This document shows positions 59,204 to 64,000 of a stretch of 64,000 bases of DNA, piece after piece. The notes under the pieces are model-generated. The model saw only the letters and a list, made by a program, of their open reading frames with translations, was not told where the DNA came from and searched no databases. Made by a program: the position numbers and the translations under genes. The DNA is from Chloroflexota bacterium (GTDB lineage Bacteria > Chloroflexota > Anaerolineae > Caldilineales > Caldilineaceae), in contig BOKO01000001.1 in assembly GCA_016861025.1 (NCBI GenBank), forward strand, positions 488,001 through 552,000, given 5' to 3'. Numbering within the stretch: position 1 is the stretch's first letter; the number at the start of each line of letters is the position of its first letter.

Positions 59204-60796
59204 TCACGGCACACAGACCTTATCACCTGGGTAAACGTAGTAGTGCGGCCGATTGTAGACCCACGGATTGGCGGCCAACATGGCGCTGGCGGAGGCGCCG
59301 TAGGACGCGCCGATGCCGTACAGGCTGTCGCCAGGCTGCACCGTCACTGTGTAGCGGCAGCCGGCGCCGCCCGGTGAGCTGCCGTAGCGCTTGCTCTCGG
59401 TGTGGCCCACCTGCTGGTTCACAAAGTCCCAGACCTTAACCGGCGAACCGGGCTTATTGGGCAGGCGAACGTTGTAGCAGAGCGCGGTGTGTGGCAGCCA
59501 GCCAGCTTTTTGCTCTTCGCAGATGCGATAGCGGGCGCCCGGCACGCGGTAGTCATTGGTCGGGAAGTCGAAGCGATAGTTGCCTAGGCCATCGGTCAGC
59601 ACATAAGCGCCATCGCCTTCAGGCGTGCCGTTGAGCGGCAGCGCGCCACCCTTATCCAACGGAGTGATCGTGATCTTCCAACCGGGCAGACCGATGTGGC
59701 CGTTGGCGTCGAGCTTGCGACCAACGAAGCCAAAGCCGAAGTCCTGCTCGTTGACGAAGACAACCTCTGCACAAGGCGATGCCGCCGTGACGTTGACCGT
59801 GAAGCCGGTCGGGCTGGCGGGCGCCCAGCCGCTGCGCAGCTCTTCGTAAACGGTGTACGGTCCAAAGGGCAGATTGCTGAAGGTGACCTTGCCGGAGGCG
59901 TCGGTGTAGCCGGTCGCCACGGTGGTGCCGTTGGCGCGCTTGACCGTCATCTTCCAACCGGGCAGCGGCATGGAGTCCTCACCCTCGCGGACAGGCACGT
60001 CAAACTTGTAGACGTCAATGCAGCCGTATTCGGTGACGCGATTCTTGAAGCGCAAGATCTGTGGGATCGGGTTGCCTTGTTGATCCAACCCTTGCCACGC
60101 TACGTGCAGCGATTGTTGGCCGCTGGACGGCAGAATCGGCGTATAGCTGACGCCACGCGGCGCGCGCTCCTTGAAATTCCACTGTCCCTCGGTCAGACGG
60201 AAGACTACTTCGCCCTGACCAAAGCCCTTGCTTGCATCGCCGGTGACTAGCTCGGCCGGAGAGGCGAACCAGTTGCCGCGCGCCGGCTCGGCGCGGATCG
60301 TCCAACCATCCAGCAGATTGTGCAGGTCGTCGATCTTGGTGACGATCACGGGCACGTAGCGCACCATCTTCCAGCGAATCTGGACGCAATCCTTGTTGCC
60401 GTAGGTTAGCGGAATATCAAAGGTCAGGGCCGTGATGCCCTCCCATGGCCCGTCAGTGTCTGGCGAAGGCAATGGATTGATGGAGAAGGTCCAAACGCCG
60501 ACGTTGAGCGGGCTGCCCTCCAATTTAAACTTCCCATACGCATCGGTTGTCACCGTGGCGGTTTCTGTTGAGTCCTTCGGGCCATAGGTGATCGTCCAGG
60601 TGTAGGGGTCACCGAGCGGCGTCTCGTCGAAGTTGATGACAGAACCTTCGACGCAAATTCTGTCGACAGGCGTGGCTTCATATTGTTGAGCAAAAGCGCT
60701 GACCACAGGGATCAGCATTCCCAGCGCCAGGATTACTGCCAGAAGCGTCCGCACACGCCAAGGCATCCACTGTCGCCGGCTGGTGTTGCCAGTCAT
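59204..60796 (-). CDS. Secreted protein with SpaA/SdrD-type Ig repeats and a C-terminal LysM
   Basis: The 530-residue protein has a signal peptide (RTLLAVILALGMLIPVVSAFA). Four or five prealbumin-like or SdrD-B repeats follow (VTTDAYGKFKLEG, GYTDASGKVTFSNLPFGPYTVYE, DGLGNYRFDFP), and the last 45 residues form a LysM motif (YTVTVQPGDSLYGIGASYG, ending YPGDKVCVP). It probably binds peptidoglycan or another glycan outside the cell as a structural surface protein. AAGGAGAG precedes ATG 60796. It has its own promoter and terminator. Confidence 0.85.
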   Translation of the reverse strand: MTGNTSRRQWMPWRVRTLLAVILALGMLIPVVSAFAQQYEATPVDRICVEGSVINFDETPLGDPYTWTITYGPKDSTETATVTTDAYGKFKLEGSPLNVGVWTFSINPLPSPDTDGPWEGITALTFDIPLTYGNKDCVQIRWKMVRYVPVIVTKIDDLHNLLDGWTIRAEPARGNWFASPAELVTGDASKGFGQGEVVFRLTEGQWNFKERAPRGVSYTPILPSSGQQSLHVAWQGLDQQGNPIPQILRFKNRVTEYGCIDVYKFDVPVREGEDSMPLPGWKMTVKRANGTTVATGYTDASGKVTFSNLPFGPYTVYEELRSGWAPASPTGFTVNVTAASPCAEVVFVNEQDFGFGFVGRKLDANGHIGLPGWKITITPLDKGGALPLNGTPEGDGAYVLTDGLGNYRFDFPTNDYRVPGARYRICEEQKAGWLPHTALCYNVRLPNKPGSPVKVWDFVNQQVGHTESKRYGSSPGGAGCRYTVTVQPGDSLYGIGASYGASASAMLAANPWVYNRPHYYVYPGDKVCVP

Positions 60797-60969
60797 ACGA
60801 CTCTCCTTTCAAAAGAGTTACACTGTTGTTGTTCGGGTGTATTGTTCTGCAAAACTCTCTGATCTATGCGATGCGTTTTGTGTTGCTCACATGGCGTGCT
60901 CCTTTCGCGACAGAATCTTGCAAACATGGATGCGATTGGCGGCCCTCCGTGAAACAAGATTCGTTGACA

Positions 60970-60998
60970 AGCTTACCACGTTTTTTGCAACAATGCAA
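60970..60998 (-). promoter_or_regulatory. Promoter of the LysM protein gene
   Basis: On the minus strand TTGCAT (60998-60993) and TAAGCT (60975-60970) are 17 bases apart, leaving a leader of about 165 bases. Nothing else coding is seen in 60797-61154. Confidence 0.4.
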
Positions 60999-61154
60999 GA
61001 GGTTTTCATAACGTAATGGCATGAAAAATGGAAAAATACGCCATTTGTCTATATTTCGGTGTCTATTTCAAGGGGAAATTTAGGGCGTTTGGTCAAATTC
61101 TGGTGGCTATTTTTGTGGGGAAAGGGTGGTTTTCCTGATCGCAAAATAAATTGT

Positions 61155-61257
61155 AACGAGAAGAGTGGAAGAGAGAGAGGGAGAGGGGGTCAGATCGCAT
61201 GTCGAGCGCGTCTCCCCCCTCTCCTGATCTCCAATCTCTCAATCTCCTAATCTCCCC
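61155..61257. repeat. Purine/pyrimidine inverted element, copy 2
   Basis: The purine arm (GAGAGGGAGAGGGGG), the middle GATCGCATGTCGAGCGCG and the pyrimidine arm (TCTCCCCCCTCTCC) are followed by GATCTCCAATCTCTCAATCTCC. The right end runs into the last codons of the M1 peptidase gene. Confidence 0.65.
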
Positions 61258-63803
61258 TTCATCCGCTGCACTTCCTCTTCCAGCCGGCGCAGTTGGGTGC
61301 GCAGTTCCTGCAATTGGGTTTGCTGGGCGCGCTCGGCGGGTTTGGCGGCTTTGCGGATTTTGTCTGCGGTGCGCCGGGCGACAACTGCTTCTTGATGGGT
61401 GCGCCCACGTGCAAATTGTTCGAGCGCATCGATGGCTTCGCTGGCTTGCATTGCGCCGAGACCGCGCACCGCCGCCATCGCCACCTGGTAGACCGGGTCG
61501 CGCAACAGTGTTATCAACGCTTCGACGATGCGGGTGCGCAGCGGTTTGTCGACATGCTGCCCTAACTCCGCCAGCGCTGTCACCGCCGCCGGCCGCACGT
61601 AGTAGCTGCTCCCACCCCACGTTGCCAGCGACAACAGCACATCCGCCGCCTCAGCGCGACGCGTGGCTGCCAGCCCACGGATAGCGCCGATCTGCGCCAC
61701 GCCGTTGAAACCAGATGTGCGCGCGGCGTTCACCAGCAGGTCAAAAGGCGCATCCTCGCGCTGTGCGCCGAGCGCTTCGTAGGCGGCTTGCGTCGCCACA
61801 TAGGCAAGTCCTGTCTCAAGTCGCTGTGTGATCGCAGCCCGTACAGCAGCGTCGCGGTAGGCGCCTGCGGCGCGCAGCAACACAGGCAGCGCCAGCGGGC
61901 GCCGTTCGCTGGCAATCAGACCGGGCAATGCTTCGGCGGCGGCGGCGCTGTTTGCTTTTGCCAGCGCTCGCGCCATTTCGCAACGCACGCCCCAAAACGG
62001 CTCGGCGGCGTAGGCGTCTGCGATCGCCTGAATGTTGGCGTAGCGACCGGTGGCGGCCAGCTCCTTGGCGGCGTGAATGCGCGCAAGCACAGTCGGGCCT
62101 GCGGTCAACTGACGACGCAACAGATCGTCGCCGGGGTTGAATGATAGCTTGTGCAACACTGTAAAATCAGGATCGAAGATCACCATTTCTGGCATGGAGT
62201 CCATTGGCAGCACGAAAAGTTGTCGCTGCTGGTCGATGTGTAGCGGCGTACGATGCTCTTTGCCGCCGATCCACCAGGCAACGGCGGTGTCGAGATGAAA
62301 AACTGGGATATTTTCGGCTGTGTTCACCTGCTGCTGCTCGATAGTCAGTTCGCCGCGGCGGGCGTCGTCGTCGAAGGTGAAGGTGACTTTCAGGTCGGGG
62401 TAGCCGGGGCGATGGAACCACTGGTCGAAAAAGCGCCCAAGCGATTTCCCGGAGTGTTTCTCCAACACCTGACGGAAGTCTTCGGTCTCTACGACGCGGT
62501 GGCGATAGGTCGTCAGGTAGTCGCTCACTGCGGGCCAGAAGATGTCGTCGCCGAGCAGCGCGCGCAACGTATGCAGGCGACACGCGCCGCCCGGATAGAG
62601 GTGGCGATCGTACATATCCCAAGAGGAGTCGAAGCTGCGCTGCACGATCGGGCGACGATACTCTTCATCGGCTTCCTGAAAATAAGCTGTGGCATGTTCG
62701 TAATAGACATATTGCGCCTCTTCTTGTGAACCTGTCTCTTCACGGTAGACTTGCTCGATGTAGGTTGCCCACGATTCTTTAAGCCAGGCGTGAGCGTAAT
62801 CGCGACAGACGACCGCGTCGCCAAAGTAGCTGTGCGCCATTTCGTGAATGTTGACTGCGTCGAGCAGCCATGTCCATTCAGTGGCAAGCGTTTCGTCGAG
62901 CACCAGGCGCTCATCCCAACTGACCAGTGAGATATTTTCCATTGCGCCGGAGACGCCGGGCGCAGCCCATTGATAGTATTTGGGGTAGGGGAAAGGCTGA
63001 CCAAGCTTTGTCGTCAGCCACGCCAGCATCGACGGCGTGCGCCCGAAGCTGCGGCGCAGGTCGTCGGATGTGTGGTGTGGGCTGCAAAAGTAGGCGACTG
63101 GGATGCGTTTTTCGCCATCATCAAACTCGCCATCGTCGGCGCGCACGAATTCGCCCACTGCAAAGCAGAGCAGGTAACTTGGGCAAGGTTGATCGAGCCG
63201 CCAATGTGCGGTTTTGGTGCCATCGCCGTGCATAGTCTCGCCGATCAGATACCCATTCGCCAGAATTGTGAAGCGCTCTTCGGCGCGCAGGCGGATGTCG
63301 AGCGTTGTGCGAGCATTGGGCAGGTCAATGCACGGCAGCCAGTGGCGCGCGCGCTCGGTCTCATGGTCGGTGACGGCGTACCACGGCATGTCGGGGTAGG
63401 CTTCGTTTGGCTGCGAGAAATACAGCCCTGAAACGGGGCGTTCGGTGGCGTAGTGGATGGTGACATTGCGTCGTTCGCCAGCGGAAAATGGGGTGGGCCA
63501 ACGAATCACCAACTGCTTGCCATCGTTGCGAAAGGTCAGCGCGCCGCCATCATCGCCTGTGACTGCGGTCACGTTGAGATCGACAGCGTCGAGTGTGAGC
63601 GTCTGCACGCGGCTGCGACGCGCGATGACAGTGTGCGTGACTGCACCCTCAATGCGACGAGCAGCGATATCGATGGACAGGTCAATGGCGAGATGCTGGG
63701 GCTCCAGATCAAGGTCGGGTGGATAGTGAGCTTCAGCGCGAGCAGGATCGAAGGGTGTGCCCTCCAACGGGGTCTTGTCGGCGCGCAGCAAATATCCGGG
63801 CAT
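61239..63803 (-). CDS. M1-family aminopeptidase with HEAT repeats
   Basis: The 854-residue metallopeptidase has the exopeptidase motif GAMEN (near residue 290), zinc site HEMAH at 320-324 with Glu343 nineteen residues on (LKESWATY), and an N-terminal beta domain. From about residue 560 HEAT-like helical repeats follow (IHAAKELAATGRYANIQAI, AAVTALAELG, AAVRGLGAM), and the chain ends in a short coiled coil (LQELRTQLRRLEEEVQRM). There is no signal peptide, so it is cytoplasmic. AAGGAG lies 11 bases before ATG 63803; the frame to 63983 is not family sequence. Confidence 0.92.
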   Translation of the reverse strand: MPGYLLRADKTPLEGTPFDPARAEAHYPPDLDLEPQHLAIDLSIDIAARRIEGAVTHTVIARRSRVQTLTLDAVDLNVTAVTGDDGGALTFRNDGKQLVIRWPTPFSAGERRNVTIHYATERPVSGLYFSQPNEAYPDMPWYAVTDHETERARHWLPCIDLPNARTTLDIRLRAEERFTILANGYLIGETMHGDGTKTAHWRLDQPCPSYLLCFAVGEFVRADDGEFDDGEKRIPVAYFCSPHHTSDDLRRSFGRTPSMLAWLTTKLGQPFPYPKYYQWAAPGVSGAMENISLVSWDERLVLDETLATEWTWLLDAVNIHEMAHSYFGDAVVCRDYAHAWLKESWATYIEQVYREETGSQEEAQYVYYEHATAYFQEADEEYRRPIVQRSFDSSWDMYDRHLYPGGACRLHTLRALLGDDIFWPAVSDYLTTYRHRVVETEDFRQVLEKHSGKSLGRFFDQWFHRPGYPDLKVTFTFDDDARRGELTIEQQQVNTAENIPVFHLDTAVAWWIGGKEHRTPLHIDQQRQLFVLPMDSMPEMVIFDPDFTVLHKLSFNPGDDLLRRQLTAGPTVLARIHAAKELAATGRYANIQAIADAYAAEPFWGVRCEMARALAKANSAAAAEALPGLIASERRPLALPVLLRAAGAYRDAAVRAAITQRLETGLAYVATQAAYEALGAQREDAPFDLLVNAARTSGFNGVAQIGAIRGLAATRRAEAADVLLSLATWGGSSYYVRPAAVTALAELGQHVDKPLRTRIVEALITLLRDPVYQVAMAAVRGLGAMQASEAIDALEQFARGRTHQEAVVARRTADKIRKAAKPAERAQQTQLQELRTQLRRLEEEVQRMKGRLGD

Positions 63804-63976
63804 GGTTGTCGTGTCTCCTTGTTGATTGGCGATGATGGGTCGGGTTTGTATGACAAGGCTTGGATGGAATGTTTCGACGCAATCATACAGACAACCGATT
63901 GTTGGTTGATCCATTATGATACGGTATTCAAAAGAACGAAAACTGTTGGTATGGCTGATAGGGCTTGAGGAGAGAA

Positions 63977-64000
63977 ATGTCAATCGATCAACGTAAAGCA
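63977..64000 (+). CDS. Start of a plus-strand gene, cut by window edge
   Basis: ATG 63977 follows GAGGAGA at 63966-63972 with good spacing and opens MSIDQRKA to the edge. It is divergent from the M1 gene. Eight codons are too few to identify a product. Confidence 0.45.

Overview
This is a GC-rich bacterial window, about 64 kb with roughly 48 protein genes. I saw no rRNA or tRNA genes. The gene content (DUF5107-TPR proteins, many ABC uptake systems, a YjhG-type dehydratase, a MoxR/VWA operon, SpaA-like and PKD surface proteins) together with 7-bp tandem repeats in the spacers suggests a heterotrophic Chloroflexota bacterium of the Anaerolineae/Caldilineae kind. That assignment is inference only; no marker gene is present.

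Layout. 1-8.5 kb: a truncated secreted PKD protein, an AraC-type regulator, and a DUF5107/TPR plus GH2 glycosidase pair. 8.7-21.9 kb: a nine-gene plus-strand operon with an RpiR-type regulator, an opine-type dehydrogenase, a very large protein fusing a B12-dependent mutase-like region to a GlmL/MutL-like region, a complete Dpp/Opp-type ABC importer and a C45-type hydrolase. I read this as uptake and breakdown of an opine-like or N-acylated amino compound; it is the best candidate here for an undescribed system. 21.9-28.2 kb: a minus-strand sugar or sugar-acid operon (YjhG-type dehydratase, ParA-like ATPase, fucose-isomerase-like protein, Gfo/Idh/MocA oxidoreductase, sugar epimerase).

28.2-35.2 kb: an orphan RelB-like antitoxin, an SH3b remnant, a membrane protein, a tocopherol-cyclase-like protein, an SDR, the folate genes folE2-folK-folB and an alpha/beta hydrolase. 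35.4-44.1 kb: a secreted subtilase, then a SorC regulator, two permeases, a binding protein and a glycerophosphodiesterase (Ugp-like, no ATPase). 44.3-49.4 kb: a membrane-anchored trypsin-like protease with MoxR, DUF58 and two VWA proteins. 49.5-53.0 kb: the permuted ATP-grasp / alpha-E / transglutaminase cluster. 53.0-64.0 kb: two cation:proton antiporters, a UPF0175/PIN toxin-antitoxin pair, a GT4 glycosyltransferase, a LysM/SpaA-like secreted protein, an M1 aminopeptidase with HEAT repeats, and the first codons of another gene.

Several spacers hold short tandem repeats of 7-bp units (GAGATTG, CACGTAG and GCGTATT types), often as facing inverted arrays that would fold into hairpins. Related low-complexity tracts lie in frame inside two enzyme genes. 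A separate element with 15-bp inverted ends lies at 31181-31316 and shares a 27-bp core with the spacer at 5446.
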